Shown: one piece after another, positions 18,655-27,978 of the stretch
Position numbering within the stretch: the stretch's first letter is position 1
Layout: the number at the start of each line of letters is the position of its first letter
Origin: Paractinoplanes aksuensis
Lineage (GTDB): Bacteria; Actinomycetota; Actinomycetes; Mycobacteriales; Micromonosporaceae
NCBI RefSeq assembly: GCF_024137025.1
Contig: NZ_JAMYJR010000013.1
Location: 310,001 to 374,000 of the forward strand
Reading direction: 5' to 3'
Length of the DNA stretch: 64,000 nt
Position numbers and translations under genes: made by a program
Notes under the pieces: generated by a model
What the model saw: only the letters and a program-made list of their open reading frames with translations
Databases searched by the model: none
What the model was told of the DNA's origin: nothing

Positions 18655-19277
18655 ACGACCTCGTCATCGTCGGAGCGGGCGGCTTCGCGCGGGAGACCGC
18701 GGCCGCCGCTCGGCCCGACTGGAACGTGCTCGGCTTCCTCGACGACGACGAGTCGCTGCACGGCACCACCCGCTCGGGGCTTCCGATTCTCGGCCGCGTC
18801 GCTACGGCCGCGGACATGGCCGCCGCGGTCGTGGTGTGCGTGGGCAATCCCCGCAATTTCACGGCCCGGCGCAGCATCGTCGAACGGCTCGGCCTGCCCA
18901 CCGAGCGGTACGCCACCGTGGTGCACCCGCTCGCGTCGGTCGGCGCGGGCAGCGAGGTCGGCCCCGGCAGCGTCCTGCTGGCCGGCACGGTCCTCACGGC
19001 CGATGTGAGCGTCGGGGCGCACGTGGCCGTCATGCCGCAGGCCGTGCTCACCCACGACGACCGGGTGGCCGACTACTGCACCATCGCCTCCGGGGTGCGC
19101 CTCGGCGGCGGCGTGCTTCTCGACGAGGGCGCGTACGTCGGCGCCGGCGCGCTCGTCCGCGAGGGCGTGAAGGTCGGGGCCTGGTCACTGATCGGCATGG
19201 GCGCGGTCGTGCTGCACGACGTGCCCGCGAGCGAGGTCTGGGCCGGCAACCCGGCCCGGCAACTTACAAGGAGCTAG
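18651..19277 (+). CDS. NeuD/PglD-type sugar O/N-acetyltransferase
   Basis: A 208-residue two-domain acetyltransferase. The N-terminal Rossmann-like part (VIVGAGGFARE, then VVVCVGNPRNF) binds the nucleotide sugar. The C-terminal left-handed beta-helix (about 90-200: GPGSVLLAGTVLTADVSVG and following hexapeptides) binds acetyl-CoA; the catalytic His of the family is present in LTHDDRVADYC. PglD acetylates UDP-4-amino sugars and NeuD acetylates sialic acids; coupling to the aminotransferase just upstream favours the amino-sugar role. It starts with GTG inside the upstream stop and ends 3 bases before the next gene. Confidence 0.87.
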   Translation: MNDLVIVGAGGFARETAAAARPDWNVLGFLDDDESLHGTTRSGLPILGRVATAADMAAAVVVCVGNPRNFTARRSIVERLGLPTERYATVVHPLASVGAGSEVGPGSVLLAGTVLTADVSVGAHVAVMPQAVLTHDDRVADYCTIASGVRLGGGVLLDEGAYVGAGALVREGVKVGAWSLIGMGAVVLHDVPASEVWAGNPARQLTRS

Positions 19278-19280
19278 AAC

Positions 19281-20369
19281 ATGTCCCGGATCCCGCTCGT
19301 CGACCTGGCTGCCGCCCACGCGGAGGTGGCCGAGGAGGTCGAGGTCGGATTCAAACGCGTCATCGCGGCCACCGCCTTCGTCGGCGGGGCCGAGGTGGCG
19401 GCGTTCGAGCAGGAGTACGCGGCGTTCAGCGGCGTGCGGCACTGCGTCGGCGTGGCCAACGGCACCGACGCCCTCGAACTGGCCTTCCGTGCTGTCGGGG
19501 TCGGCCCGGGGGGCGAGGTGATCCTGCCCGCCAACACGTTCATCGCCACGGCCGAGGCGGTCGCCCGCACGGGCGCCCGGCCGGTGCTGGTCGACTGCGA
19601 CCCTCGTACGTACCTCATCGACACCGAGGCCGCGCTGGCCGCGGTCACCCCGGCCACCCAGGCGATCGCGCCCGTCCACCTGTACGGCCAGATGGCCGAC
19701 GTGGAGCGGCTGCGCGCGAGCGGCGTCCCGATCGTCGAGGACGCCGCCCAGAGCCAGGGCGCCACCCGCAACGGACGGACGGCGGGCGCCGGGGGCATCG
19801 CGGCGACCAGCTTCTACCCCGGCAAGAACCTGGGCGCCTACGGCGACGCCGGCGCGGTCGTCACTTCCTCCGAGGAATGGGCCGATACCGTCCGCACGCT
19901 CGGCAGCCACGGCGGCCGGAAGAAGTACCAGCACGACCTGATCGGCGTCAACAGCCGCCTCGACGGCCTGCAGGCGGTGGTGCTGCGGGCCAAGCTGGCC
20001 CGCCTGGCCGACGGCAACGCCCGCCGCCGGGCCGCCGCCGCCCGCTACCACGAGCTCCTGACGGACGTCGACGTGGTGCGCCCGGCCACCGACGACGGCA
20101 ACGAACACGTCTGGCACATCTATTGCGTACGCATCCCCGACGGCCACCGCGACGCCGTGCTGGCCGAACTCAACGCCCAGGGCATCGGCGCCGGCATCCA
20201 CTACCCGTTCCCGGTCCACAAGACGGGCGCCTTCGCCCACCTCGGCGGCTCCTTCCCGAACGCCGAGGCGGCCGCCCCCGAGATCCTCTCGCTCCCCATC
20301 TACCCGCAGATCACGCCGGACCAGCAGGCCCGGGTGACCGAAGCGCTTGCCGCCGCTCTACAAAGGTGA
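19281..20369 (+). CDS. DegT-family aminotransferase, WbpE-like
   Basis: A 362-residue PLP aminotransferase whose order of motifs follows WbpE closely: IPLVDLAAAHAEV at the N-terminus, ANGTDALELAFRAVGVG, PVLVDCDPRTYLID, VEDAAQSQGAT and Schiff-base Lys182 in FYPGKNLGAYGD, then GVNSRLDGLQA. WbpE uses glutamate to aminate the C3 keto group of UDP-3-keto-GlcNAcA, the product of the WbpB-type enzyme encoded at 15510. AAGGAG at 19268-19273 serves the ATG at 19281. It is the fifth gene of the operon. WbpE-like specificity is inferred; DegT enzymes are hard to assign to a sugar from sequence alone. Confidence 0.88.
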   Translation: MSRIPLVDLAAAHAEVAEEVEVGFKRVIAATAFVGGAEVAAFEQEYAAFSGVRHCVGVANGTDALELAFRAVGVGPGGEVILPANTFIATAEAVARTGARPVLVDCDPRTYLIDTEAALAAVTPATQAIAPVHLYGQMADVERLRASGVPIVEDAAQSQGATRNGRTAGAGGIAATSFYPGKNLGAYGDAGAVVTSSEEWADTVRTLGSHGGRKKYQHDLIGVNSRLDGLQAVVLRAKLARLADGNARRRAAAARYHELLTDVDVVRPATDDGNEHVWHIYCVRIPDGHRDAVLAELNAQGIGAGIHYPFPVHKTGAFAHLGGSFPNAEAAAPEILSLPIYPQITPDQQARVTEALAAALQR

Positions 20370-20376
20370 GAACGCT

Positions 20377-20523
20377 ATGTCTGTTGTAGATCGCGGATCG
20401 CCTGAACGGCCGGACCGCGACCCCCGCTCGGTCGTGGAATCCATTTCGACAGCTGATGGTGAGTGCTCCGCGCCGATCACTACGGTCACGCTGAACTCCC
20501 TTTTCCTTGCTCCCTCGGCGTAG
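20377..20523 (+). CDS. Possible small ORF (48 residues) inside the operon
   Basis: An ATG at 20377, 8 bases after the stop of the aminotransferase, is preceded by AAAGGTGAG and opens 48 codons to a TAG at 20521, 14 bases before the next gene. The product starts MSVVDRGSPERPDRDPRS and has no signal peptide, membrane helix or known domain. Its position and ribosome site are what one would expect for a translated operon member, but the codon pattern is only weakly coding. It may instead be a leader for the large secreted protein downstream. Confidence 0.3.
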   Translation: MSVVDRGSPERPDRDPRSVVESISTADGECSAPITTVTLNSLFLAPSA

Positions 20524-20537
20524 AGGCGGCCGTACAT

Positions 20538-23500
20538 ATGAACAGAATCCGCGCGACCCTGGCGGTGGGCGCCGTCGGTGTGCTGATCACCGCAGTGGTC
20601 ACCGTGGCTTTTCCTCAGGCCGCGGCCGTCGCCGCGACCTGTTCCCCCAACCCGGTGGTGTGCGAGAACCAGTTGGCCGGCACCTCGCCGTCGGTGTGGC
20701 AGATCGACGGCGTCGGTGACGAGACAATCCAGGGCTTCGCCACCGACATGAGCGTGAACGCCGGCCAGACGGTCGGTTTCAAGGTGCGGGCCGAAGCCGC
20801 CTTCAAGATCGATATTTACCGCCTCGGCTACTACGGCGGCAACGGTGCTCGCAAGATCACGTCACTGCCCGGCACCTACCCGGCGCAGAACCAGACGACC
20901 GAGTGCGTAACCGACCCCAACACTCAGATCTACGACTGCGGCACGTGGAACACGGCGGCCACCTGGACCGCACCGGCCACGGCCGTCTCCGGCGTCTACT
21001 TCGCCTTGCTGACCCGCCCTGATGACGGCGGCACCAGCCACATCACGTTCGTGGTGCGCGAGGACGCCCGCAACTCCGAGGTCTTCTTCAAGACGTCCGA
21101 CGCGACCTGGCAGGCCTACAACAAGTACGGCGGTGCGGACTTCTACGGCGGCCCGAATGGCCGGGCCACGAAGCTGAGCTACAACCGGCCCTTCGCCACC
21201 CGGGGCGTGCTCGCCGGGCGCGACTTCCTGTTCAGCAACGAGTACCCGGCCATTCGCTTCCTGGAGCGCAACGGGTACGACGTCACGTACACCACCGACG
21301 TCGACGGCGATCGCAACGCCGCCCTGGTCTCCAACCACGAGATCTTCCTGTCGGTCGGGCACGACGAGTACTGGTCGGGCCCGCAACGCGCGGCCGTCGA
21401 GGCGGCCCGGGACACCGGCACCAACCTCGCCTTTCTGAGTGGTAACGAAGTTTACTGGCGCACCCGGTGGGAGCCGAGCAAGGACGGCAACAACACGGCC
21501 CACCGCACCATCGTCTGTTACAAGGAGACGTGGGCCAACCAGAAGAGCGACCCCACCAACGAGTGGACCGGCACGTGGCGTGACCCGCGCTACGCCGAGC
21601 CGGCCCAGGGCGCCGGCCGGCCCGAGAACGCGCTGACCGGCACCGCTTTCATGGCCAACAGCGATGACCTCGACCTCTCGGTCCCGGCCGCCCAGGGTAA
21701 GAACAGGTTCTGGCGCGGCACCACCGTGGCCACCCAGTCCGCCGGTTCCACCATGTTGCTGGCCCCGCACACGATCGGCTACGAGTCGGACGAGGACCTC
21801 GACAACGGGTTCCGCCCGGCTGGCCTGATCCGGCTGTCGACCACTGTCGGCGAGACGCCCGAGTACCTTCGCGACTTCGGCAACACGGTCTCGGCGGGCG
21901 AGACGACGCACCACATGACGCTCTACCGCGCGCCCAGCGGCGCCCTGGTCTTCGGGGCAGGCACCGTCCAGTACGCCTGGGGCCTGGACGCCAACCACGA
22001 CAGCGCGTTCGACCCGATCGCGCCGGCCGACTCCCGGATGCAGCAGGCGATCGTCAACCTCTTCGCCGACATGCACGTGCAGCCGGCCACGAGAATGAGC
22101 GGACTGGCCGCGGCCAGTGCCTCCACCGACTCGACCGGACCGACGACCACCATCACCTCCCCGGCCTCGGGCGCCTCCGTGGCCAACGGGGCCAACGTGA
22201 CCATCACCGGCTCGGCCGCCGACAGCGGCGGCGTGGTGGCCGGCATCGAAGTCTCCCTGGACAACGGCAACACGTGGCACCCGGCCACCGGCACCACCAG
22301 TTGGACGTACAGCGGCCATGTCGGCGGCGACGGCACGGCGTCGATCCGGGTGCGGGCCACGGACGACAGCGCCAACATCGGACCGGTCGCCACCCGGTCG
22401 GTCACCGTGACCGGCTCGGCCTCGCTGTTCGGCAGCCGGGTGCCCGACACCCCGGCCACCAGCGACGCCGACGCCGCCGAACTGGGCGTCCGGGTGACTC
22501 CGCAGACCGACGGCTTCATCAAGGGCATCCGGTTCTACAAGGGCACCGGCAACACGGGCACGCACAACGGCACCCTGTGGTCGGCCGACGGCGACCAGCT
22601 CGCGGGCGGCACGTTCGTCAACGAGACGGCGAGCGGCTGGCAGACCCTGACCTTCTCGCCCGCGGTGCCGGTCGTCGCCGGGACCATATACGTCGCCTCG
22701 TACACGGCGCCCAACGGGCGTTACGCGGCCGATCCATGGACCTTCGCCTACCAGGCCCACCATTCGCCCCCGCTGAGCTCGCCCCGCAGCACCCAGACGT
22801 ACGGCAACGGGGTGTACGGCAACCCGGGCTCGTTCCCGGTGCGCTCGTACAACTCGGCCAACTACTACGTGGACGTGCTGTTCGACTCGTCGGCCCTGAC
22901 CCCGCCCACGGTCAGCACCGTGACGCCCACGCCGAACGCGATCTACGTGCCGGTGTCGGCCCATCCGACCGCGACGTTCAGCAAGCCGATCAACCCGGCC
23001 ACCATCCAGTTCACGCTCACCGGCCCGGGTGGTGCCGCGGTGTCTGGAGCGCTGGACTACGACGCCGCGTCCAGGACGGCCACCTTCGCGCCGTCCGCGC
23101 TGGCCGCCGGCCAGCAGTACACAGCCACGGTCACGGCGTCCGACACCAACGGCAACCCCTTGCCCGCCCCGCAGACCTGGTCGTTCACCACCGACCCGGG
23201 TGCCACGACGGTGAATACGCTGTTCACGGCGGCCGACAATCCGGCCACGACCGCGGTCAAGGAGTCGGCGGCGATCAGCGTCGGCATGAAGTTCACCCCG
23301 AGCGCGGACGGCGTGGTGATCGGTGTCCGCTTCTACAAGGGCGCGGGCAACGGTGGCACGCACAAAGGCAGCCTGTGGACGGCGGCCGGTGCGCGGCTGG
23401 CCACGGCGACGTTCGTCAGCGAGTCGGCCGGCGGCTGGCAGACGGTCTACTTCGCCGAGCCGGTCGAGGTGAACGGGGGCGTCCAGTACGTCGCGTCGTA

Positions 23501-24176
23501 CTACGCCCCGCGCGGGAACTACGCCGCGACCAGTGGCTACTTCTCGACCGCCCGGACCAACGGGCCGCTGAGCGCGCCGGCCGGCCAGAACGGCGTCTAC
23601 GTGTACGGCTCGGACGCATTCCCGGTGACCTCGTGGTCGAGCACGAACTACTGGGTCGACCCGCTCTTCGTGGCCTCGCCCCCGCCGCCCCAGCCGGAGG
23701 TCCCGGCCGGCGCGACGACGGTGTTCCCGGCCACCGCGACCCCGGTCAACGCCAGCTGGAACGACCCGGGGAACCTCGAGGTCGGCCTGAAGTTCACCTC
23801 GGATGTGGCCGGTCAGGTGAACGGTGTCCGCTTCTACAAGGGCGCGGGTAACAGCGGGGCGCACAGCGGCACGCTGTGGACGGCCTCGGGCGCGTTGCTG
23901 GCGTCCGGCCCGTTCGTCGGCGAGACCGCTAGCGGCTGGCAGACGATGTTGTTCACCTCGCCGGTGACGATCACCCCGAATACCCAGTACGTCGTCTCCT
24001 ATCTGGCGCCCAACGGGCGGTACGCGGTCGACGTGAACGGCCTGTCGGCGCCGGTGGTCAACGCGCCCCTGCGCACGGTGGCCGGTGGCGGTTCCTACAA
24101 GTACGGCGGTGGCTTCCCGGGCAGCGCCGTCAACCACAACTACTGGGTCGACGTGATCTTCACGCCGGTCAGCTGA
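20538..24176 (+). CDS. Large secreted protein: DMFase-like domain, Ig-like domains and three DUF4082 repeats
   Basis: A 1212-residue secreted protein. A signal peptide (about 1-35, ending AAAVAA) is followed by a domain at about 60-525 resembling the C-terminal domain of the N,N-dimethylformamidase large subunit (DIYRLGYYGGNGAR, then VGHDEYWSGPQR). An Ig-like domain (about 530-625), a DUF4082 copy (about 630-785), a Big_5-type Ig domain (about 787-885) and two more DUF4082 copies (about 890-1045 and 1060-1212) follow. Each DUF4082 copy carries GxRFYKGxGNxGxHxGxLW and ends with a YWVDV-like strand. The ATG at 20538 starts the signal peptide. Location between sugar-synthesis genes and the flippase suggests a role on the exported polysaccharide (binding or modification); amidase activity on a sugar acyl group is speculative. 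Confidence 0.85.
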   Translation: MNRIRATLAVGAVGVLITAVVTVAFPQAAAVAATCSPNPVVCENQLAGTSPSVWQIDGVGDETIQGFATDMSVNAGQTVGFKVRAEAAFKIDIYRLGYYGGNGARKITSLPGTYPAQNQTTECVTDPNTQIYDCGTWNTAATWTAPATAVSGVYFALLTRPDDGGTSHITFVVREDARNSEVFFKTSDATWQAYNKYGGADFYGGPNGRATKLSYNRPFATRGVLAGRDFLFSNEYPAIRFLERNGYDVTYTTDVDGDRNAALVSNHEIFLSVGHDEYWSGPQRAAVEAARDTGTNLAFLSGNEVYWRTRWEPSKDGNNTAHRTIVCYKETWANQKSDPTNEWTGTWRDPRYAEPAQGAGRPENALTGTAFMANSDDLDLSVPAAQGKNRFWRGTTVATQSAGSTMLLAPHTIGYESDEDLDNGFRPAGLIRLSTTVGETPEYLRDFGNTVSAGETTHHMTLYRAPSGALVFGAGTVQYAWGLDANHDSAFDPIAPADSRMQQAIVNLFADMHVQPATRMSGLAAASASTDSTGPTTTITSPASGASVANGANVTITGSAADSGGVVAGIEVSLDNGNTWHPATGTTSWTYSGHVGGDGTASIRVRATDDSANIGPVATRSVTVTGSASLFGSRVPDTPATSDADAAELGVRVTPQTDGFIKGIRFYKGTGNTGTHNGTLWSADGDQLAGGTFVNETASGWQTLTFSPAVPVVAGTIYVASYTAPNGRYAADPWTFAYQAHHSPPLSSPRSTQTYGNGVYGNPGSFPVRSYNSANYYVDVLFDSSALTPPTVSTVTPTPNAIYVPVSAHPTATFSKPINPATIQFTLTGPGGAAVSGALDYDAASRTATFAPSALAAGQQYTATVTASDTNGNPLPAPQTWSFTTDPGATTVNTLFTAADNPATTAVKESAAISVGMKFTPSADGVVIGVRFYKGAGNGGTHKGSLWTAAGARLATATFVSESAGGWQTVYFAEPVEVNGGVQYVASYYAPRGNYAATSGYFSTARTNGPLSAPAGQNGVYVYGSDAFPVTSWSSTNYWVDPLFVASPPPPQPEVPAGATTVFPATATPVNASWNDPGNLEVGLKFTSDVAGQVNGVRFYKGAGNSGAHSGTLWTASGALLASGPFVGETASGWQTMLFTSPVTITPNTQYVVSYLAPNGRYAVDVNGLSAPVVNAPLRTVAGGGSYKYGGGFPGSAVNHNYWVDVIFTPVS

Positions 24177-24187
24177 GAGGGGAACGA

Positions 24188-25645
24188 GTGAAGCTCGCGG
24201 TCGGGGAGGAAGGCTCGCTCTTCTCCCGCGCCGGCCGGGCGCTGGGGTGGAGCTTCGCCAGCACGGCGCTGGCCAAGCTGAGCACCCTGGCGATCGGCAT
24301 CGTGCTGGCCCGGCTCCTCGGACCCGAGGAGTTCGGCACCTTCGCGGTCGCCACCGTGGTCCTGCTCGCGGTGCTGAGCTTCAACGAACTGGGTGTCAGC
24401 CTGGCCATCGTGCGATGGCCGGGCGACCCTCGCGAGATCGCCCCGACCGTCACCACCATCTCGGTCGCCTCCAGCGCGCTGATCTGCCTGCTCTGCTATC
24501 TGTTCGCGCCCGCCTTCTCGGCGTTGATGGGGGCGCCCGACGCCACCCCGGTCGTTCGCGTGCTCGGGCTCAGCGTGCTGGTCAGCGGCCTGGTGGCGGC
24601 GCCCGTGGCCATGCTCCAGCGCACGTTCCGCCAGGACCGCAAGATGATCGCCGATCAGGTGGCGACGTGGACCACGGCCGGCATCTCGGTGGCCCTGGCC
24701 GTCGGCGGGGTGGGCGCGATGAGCCTGGCCGTCGGCCAGCTGGCGGGCTCGATCGTGGGCGCGGTGCTCTACATCGCGTTCGCGCCACGTTCGCTGCGCT
24801 TCGGGTTCGACCCCGGCCGGGCCCGCGCGCTGCTGAAGTTCGGGCTGCCACTGGCCGGATCGAGCATCGTGGTCTTCGCGGCCACCAACGTCGACAAGGT
24901 GGTCGTCGGGGCGGTGCTGGGCCCGGTGCCGCTCGGCTTCTATGTGCTGGCGGCCAACCTCGCGAACTGGCCCGCGACCATGTTCTCCCAGCCCGTGCGG
25001 GCCGTGGCGCCCGCTCTGCTGGCCCGCCTGCAGTCGGATCCGCCGGCCATGCGCGCCACCTTCCTGTCGACCGGAGGGCTCCTGGCCGCGCTGACCCTCC
25101 CGGCCTGCGTGGTGCTGGCCGCGGCCGCCGGGCCGCTGGTCACCCTGGTCTACGGCGCGGTCTGGGCCCCGGCGGCAACCGTGCTGACCTGGCTCGGACT
25201 GCTGGCCGCGCTCCGCATCCTGTTCGAGCTGGTCTACGACTACTTCGTGGTCCTGGCCCACACCCGGGTCGTGCTGACCGTGCAGGTCGTCTGGTTCGCC
25301 GCCCTGGCGCCCGCGCTGTATTTCGGTGCACAGGCGGGCGGCGCGGCCGGAGCCGGTGCGGCCGCCTTCGCTGTCGCGGCCGTGGTGGTCGCCCCCATCT
25401 ACCTCTACGAACTGCACCGTACGGGGGTGAGCGTGGCCGCATTGGGCGCCCGGCTCCTCCCCGCCGGGCTGGCCGCGGCAGGCATCGCGGCCGTGACGGT
25501 GCCGGCCGTGACGATGCTCGGCTCCAACCTGCTCAAGTTGCTTATCGCCGGTGTCGCCGCGGGCGCCGCCCTCGCCTTGCTGCTCTATCGCCTGCGCGAC
25601 TCGGTGCGGTCGTTGCGCTCGGTGGGGGAGCCGGTCGCTGCCTGA
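24188..25645 (+). CDS. Polysaccharide flippase (Wzx/MOP superfamily)
   Basis: A 485-residue membrane protein with about 13-14 hydrophobic helices and the polysaccharide-transporter N-terminus (ALGWSFASTALAKLSTLAIG, then ARLLGPEEFGTFAVA). Wzx proteins flip undecaprenyl-linked repeat units across the cytoplasmic membrane for polymerisation outside. GAGAGGGGAACGA precedes the GTG at 24188, 11 bases after the secreted DUF4082 protein, so it is the last gene of the operon starting at 15510. Its last 61 bases overlap the 3' end of the convergent glycosyltransferase gene. Confidence 0.9.
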   Translation: MKLAVGEEGSLFSRAGRALGWSFASTALAKLSTLAIGIVLARLLGPEEFGTFAVATVVLLAVLSFNELGVSLAIVRWPGDPREIAPTVTTISVASSALICLLCYLFAPAFSALMGAPDATPVVRVLGLSVLVSGLVAAPVAMLQRTFRQDRKMIADQVATWTTAGISVALAVGGVGAMSLAVGQLAGSIVGAVLYIAFAPRSLRFGFDPGRARALLKFGLPLAGSSIVVFAATNVDKVVVGAVLGPVPLGFYVLAANLANWPATMFSQPVRAVAPALLARLQSDPPAMRATFLSTGGLLAALTLPACVVLAAAAGPLVTLVYGAVWAPAATVLTWLGLLAALRILFELVYDYFVVLAHTRVVLTVQVVWFAALAPALYFGAQAGGAAGAGAAAFAVAAVVVAPIYLYELHRTGVSVAALGARLLPAGLAAAGIAAVTVPAVTMLGSNLLKLLIAGVAAGAALALLLYRLRDSVRSLRSVGEPVAA

Positions 25646-26889
25646 CGGGCCAGGGTGACCTGATTGAAGTCCTCCGAGGCGCGGGTGCCCCGCAGTGCGC
25701 GGTAACGCCGGCGCAGCTTGTGTGCGGTCACCCCGGCCATCGAGCGCAGCGCCTCGGCGCTCTGCCGGGCCCGGCTCGGCCCGGAGCGGGCGGCGGCGAG
25801 CGCCTCGGCATAGATCTCTTCCTGCACGACGGCGGCCCGGGCCAGGCTGAACCTCTCGTCGGCCAGCCGACGCCCGTACGCCCCCAGTTCGTTCCGCCGG
25901 GTCTGATCGGCCGCCAGCGCGCGCAGGATCGGGGCCAGCTGCTCGGCCCCGCCCGAGCCGTCGCCGACCCCGTACCAGCCCTGCTGCAGGAAGAGGCCGA
26001 CGCTGTCCGTCGTGAGCAGCTCCCAGAAGCCCTTCTCGCCCTGGACGACCAGGGGGCGACCGAAGGCCAGCGAGCGCAACGCCGAACCACCCATGCCCAG
26101 CATGATGTCGGCCATGGCGTAGGCGGGCCGGGGGTCGAAGATCTCGCCGGTCAGCACCACGGCCCGGCGGCCGGCCCGAGCGTTCGCCTTGGCCGCGTGC
26201 TCCTCGACCGTCGCCCGGGCCGTGCCGTCACCGACCACGGTCAGCCGCAGCGGCAGGTCCCGGGCCAGCTCGCCGATCACGTCGACGGCGGTGAGGACCC
26301 CTTCCAGCTTCAGCTCGGGCACCAACCGGCACACGACGACCACCTCGACCGGACCCGGCGCGAGGTCGTGGGCGGTGCGGAAGGCCGTCACCGGATGGCC
26401 GGGAGCGTTGGCCACCACGTCGACCGGCGGCTCGATCAGATGCACCGGGCCGGGCCGACCGGCCGCCGCGCGTTCCTGGATGGCCCGGGTGCCGACGACC
26501 AGGGGCATCGACCGCGGCAGGAAGGGAGCCACCGACATCGACATGACCGTGCACACGGCCGCCGCTCGACCGAGGGGGAAAGCGGCGGCCGCGGCCTCCA
26601 GTCCCGGCGGCCACTCGTAGCCGTGGACGACGTCGACCGCCTCCTCGTGGACCAGGCGGCGGAGCTGACGTGCCACGGCGGGGGAGGGGCGGCGCCGGGC
26701 CGAGGATACCGGGATGTGCCGGAGACCGAGCTCTCGCACCAATCGCACGAGCGGGCCGTCGTCGCCGACCACGGTGACCTGATGCCCTAGATCCCGGGTG
26801 GCCGCGGCGAGCTCGATGGCGTTCAGCTGACTGCCACCCATGGCCATGTCATGCGGATAGACCAGGACATTCAACCGGTCGCGGATCAT
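25585..26889 (-). CDS. GT4-type glycosyltransferase
   Basis: A 434-residue GT-B protein. The N-terminal half begins LNVLVYPHDMAMGGSQLNAIELA, the usual GT4 opening with a glycine-rich acceptor loop. The C-terminal half has VCRLVPELKLEGVLTAVDVI and VVGDGTARATVEEHA of the donor-binding domain. The usual E-x7-E site is weak (GEKGFWELL region), so donor and linkage are unknown. ATG at 26889. The 3' end overlaps the flippase gene by 61 bases on the opposite strand, and the last 30 residues (TGSPTERNDRTESRRR) look unstructured and lie in that overlap. Probably adds one sugar of the repeat unit in the cytoplasm. Confidence 0.82.
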   Translation of the reverse strand: MIRDRLNVLVYPHDMAMGGSQLNAIELAAATRDLGHQVTVVGDDGPLVRLVRELGLRHIPVSSARRRPSPAVARQLRRLVHEEAVDVVHGYEWPPGLEAAAAAFPLGRAAAVCTVMSMSVAPFLPRSMPLVVGTRAIQERAAAGRPGPVHLIEPPVDVVANAPGHPVTAFRTAHDLAPGPVEVVVVCRLVPELKLEGVLTAVDVIGELARDLPLRLTVVGDGTARATVEEHAAKANARAGRRAVVLTGEIFDPRPAYAMADIMLGMGGSALRSLAFGRPLVVQGEKGFWELLTTDSVGLFLQQGWYGVGDGSGGAEQLAPILRALAADQTRRNELGAYGRRLADERFSLARAAVVQEEIYAEALAAARSGPSRARQSAEALRSMAGVTAHKLRRRYRALRGTRASEDFNQVTLARQAATGSPTERNDRTESRRR

Positions 26890-27114
26890 CGCGAATCCAC
26901 CTATCGTTCATCGATTGGCGCAGATTGTAGAAAGTGGACGTGATGCTGCGGCACCATCGAACGGTCGGCGGTCCGGTCTGATCCACGGTGGAGTTCGGAC
27001 CTTCCGGCGGATGACCGGACGCCGATCAGCGTCGATAGGCTCGCGGTTGACTGCGCCGGCTCGTCATGGGGGCGAAGCACGGAGCGACGGCGACCTGGCT
27101 AGGAGAGACCGCAG

Positions 27115-27978
27115 GTGGATTTCTGGGACCTGACCAAGCTGGTTTTCCGACGGTGGTACGTGGCGTTGCCGCTGCTGGTGGCCACCGGCTTGTTCGCGGT
27201 CGACACGGCCAAGACCGTCCAGCCGGACTACAAGGCCACGGCTTACGTGCAGCTCATCCCGCCGCCCGAGGCGTCCATCACCGAGAACATCAAGGCGCTG
27301 CGCAATCCCTGGCTCGACCTGGGCCTCGGCTCGCTGGCCACCGCCTCGACGTACGCCACGGTCGACAAGAAGTTCCTCAACGAGCTGAAGACCAAGGGCA
27401 TGAGCGACAACGTGGTGATCGAGGCCGGCTATCCCGAGCCGATCGCGACCATCGAGGTCATCGGCACCAGCCAGCAGATGGCCACCACCACGGCCGACGC
27501 GGTGGTCGCCAAATTCACCAGCATCGTCCGCTCGCTGCAGGACGACTACGCGGTGAAGACACCGGGACGTATTCTCACCCGGCGGCTCGACACGGGTAAC
27601 AACCTAGAAGAGACCGGCGGCAAGGTGAAGCGGGCGCTGGTCGCCGTGCTCGGCGCCGGGGCCCTGGCCACCGGCGGTATCACCGTCGCGTTCGACGCCC
27701 TTATGCGCCGCCGCTCCCGTCGCAAGGCACTGCGCGAGGAGGGTGTCGCGCCCGAGACCACCTCGGCGCCCCCGCCGGCCAAGCCGGCGGCCGCCACCAC
27801 CTCGCCCCAACCTCGCGAGGCCGACGCCGAGGCCGGTCTGCAGACCGTGCGGCTGCCGGTGAGCAACGGGGCCAAGACCAACGGGAGCGCCGAGGGAAAG
27901 CTGCCCGGTGACTCCACGGTGCGGCTGCCGTCCTCGGTCTACCCGAAGCCGAGCAAGGAGACGGGCAGCAAGCGTTGA
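27115..27978 (+). CDS. Wzz-like chain-length/assembly protein without kinase domain
   Basis: A 287-residue membrane protein with the polysaccharide co-polymerase layout: TM1 (about 13-30) after MDFWDLTKLVFRRWYVALP, an extracytoplasmic region of about 145 residues, TM2 (about 178-198), and a long cytoplasmic Pro/Ala/Thr-rich tail with no Walker motif or tyrosine cluster. Wzz/YveK-type proteins control polymer length. The repeated TVRLP motif in the tail (near 242-246 and 268-272) is unusual. AGGAGAG at 27101-27107 serves the GTG at 27115. The polymerase-like gene follows with an overlapping TTGA. Confidence 0.8.
   Translation: MDFWDLTKLVFRRWYVALPLLVATGLFAVDTAKTVQPDYKATAYVQLIPPPEASITENIKALRNPWLDLGLGSLATASTYATVDKKFLNELKTKGMSDNVVIEAGYPEPIATIEVIGTSQQMATTTADAVVAKFTSIVRSLQDDYAVKTPGRILTRRLDTGNNLEETGGKVKRALVAVLGAGALATGGITVAFDALMRRRSRRKALREEGVAPETTSAPPPAKPAAATTSPQPREADAEAGLQTVRLPVSNGAKTNGSAEGKLPGDSTVRLPSSVYPKPSKETGSKR

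Noticed and set aside
20862..24137. A 1091-codon open frame on the minus strand
   Set aside because: It mirrors the DUF4082 protein in the opposite strand, has no start signal and low-complexity, Arg/Gly-rich sequence. Long antisense open frames are expected at this G+C content.
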